A stretch of DNA of 64,000 nt from Variovorax sp. S12S4 (GTDB taxonomy: Bacteria; Pseudomonadota; Gammaproteobacteria; Burkholderiales; Burkholderiaceae_C), in the NCBI RefSeq assembly GCF_023195515.1, contig NZ_JALPKR020000002.1:5856746-5920745 (forward strand), in the 5' to 3' direction. The notes under the pieces were generated by a model. That model had not been told where the DNA came from. It made no database searches and saw only the letters and a program-made list of their open reading frames with translations. The position numbers and the translations under genes are program-made. The first letter of the stretch is position 1. Every line of letters begins with the position of its first letter. Positions 63,656 to 64,000 of the stretch are shown here, piece after piece.

Positions 63656-64000
63656 TCACAGCAGCAATTGATCTTCTGGAGGCTCAGCGGCGGCCTTCTT
63701 GGGTGGGAGAGGCTCTGGAGTCATAACCAGGCGCTCGGCCGGGTACTGGCGCATGAACTCGAAGGATTCCTGCGGCGTGGCGTCGAGCCAGGGCTCGAAC
63801 TGAGCCGGCGGCAGGATCACGACCATGCGCTTGTCCTGCATGTGGGGTGGCCGCTTCGGGTCTGGCCGGTGCATGTGCATGAAGAGCGGGTGCGTATCGG
63901 CGTTGATCGTGAGCATCGTGAAGCTCGACTCCCATTCACCTGTCGCCGGGTTCTTCCACGGCGACCAAAGGCCGGCCACGCCGATGGCGTCGTCGTTGGC
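63656..64000 (-). CDS. yedK: SOS response-associated peptidase (YedK/SRAP), C-terminal part
   Basis: The frame is open through the window edge; about 114 C-terminal residues are visible. VAGLWSPWKNPATGEWESSFTMLTINAD, then HPLFMHMHRPD and DKRMVVILPPAQFEPWLD, match the SRAP (HMCES/YedK) family, whose conserved histidine lies in the second segment. These proteins crosslink to abasic sites in single-stranded DNA through a catalytic Cys2 that would lie beyond the window. It is convergent with the small unknown genes. Confidence 0.85.
   Translation of the reverse strand, partial: ANDDAIGVAGLWSPWKNPATGEWESSFTMLTINADTHPLFMHMHRPDPKRPPHMQDKRMVVILPPAQFEPWLDATPQESFEFMRQYPAERLVMTPEPLPPKKAAAEPPEDQLLL

Overview
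The window is high-GC DNA from what looks like a betaproteobacterium of the Burkholderiales, most likely a Comamonadaceae member close to Variovorax. This is inferred from gene content: Bug/TctC-type solute receptors, the pmbA/darP divergent pair, the cysE-trmJ-suhB neighbourhood, czcI-type metal genes, and dispersed palindromic repeats. No ribosomal RNA or tRNA gene was recognised.

Layout. Positions 1-5642 hold the end of a nitrate assimilation operon (PilJ-domain protein, nirD, nasA, ybiB, cobA). Its nasA start is preceded by a partial duplicate of its own 5' end. A polyamine-type ABC transporter follows (5818-10299); a 217-bp inverted-repeat element sits between its two permease genes. Next come a sterol-desaturase-type membrane enzyme, a papain-like lipoprotein, a BaiN-type flavoprotein, rpsU, yqeY, a Nudix enzyme, a TauE-type exporter and a LysR regulator. 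A reverse-strand polyol cluster (16771-21975: dehydrogenase plus MalK/G/F/E-like ABC) is followed by a deoxyribosyltransferase and two AraC regulators. An exported-looking FAH-family protein, pmbA, darP and mog lead into a metal resistance region (28398-40853): czcA/B/C/I, an orphan response regulator, a cation/proton antiporter, an HxlR regulator with a carboxymuconolactone-decarboxylase-like protein, and a Cd/Zn/Pb P-type ATPase with a divergent CadR-like regulator.

Positions 40897-52808 carry DUF4256, cysE, trmJ, suhB, a FUSC membrane protein, an MscS channel, a DUF418 protein, a MarR regulator and an operon of two Bug receptors plus a sulfatase. Positions 53043-57570 are an accessory block of visibly lower GC on the reverse strand. 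It has an MBL-fold hydrolase, an unknown protein, and the deletion-scarred remains of a GHKL ATPase, an OLD-family (TOPRIM) nuclease and a UvrD-like helicase, interpreted as a decayed antiphage locus. Then come an HDOD protein, a YqjI/YqjH-like metal-responsive pair, corA, and the first 22 or so codons of what looks like mutS (62144-62209). That reading frame breaks off into a patch of small unknown genes, a DUF3606 gene and the C-terminal part of a YedK/SRAP protein.

Two themes cut across the window. First, about fifteen otherwise well-conserved genes carry 1- or 2-base frameshifts, several as compensating pairs, which looks more like sequence error than decay. Second, the apparent break of mutS would, if real, remove mismatch repair, which makes those indels doubly worth checking. 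Product names rest on motifs and remembered family features read by eye; no database search was possible.
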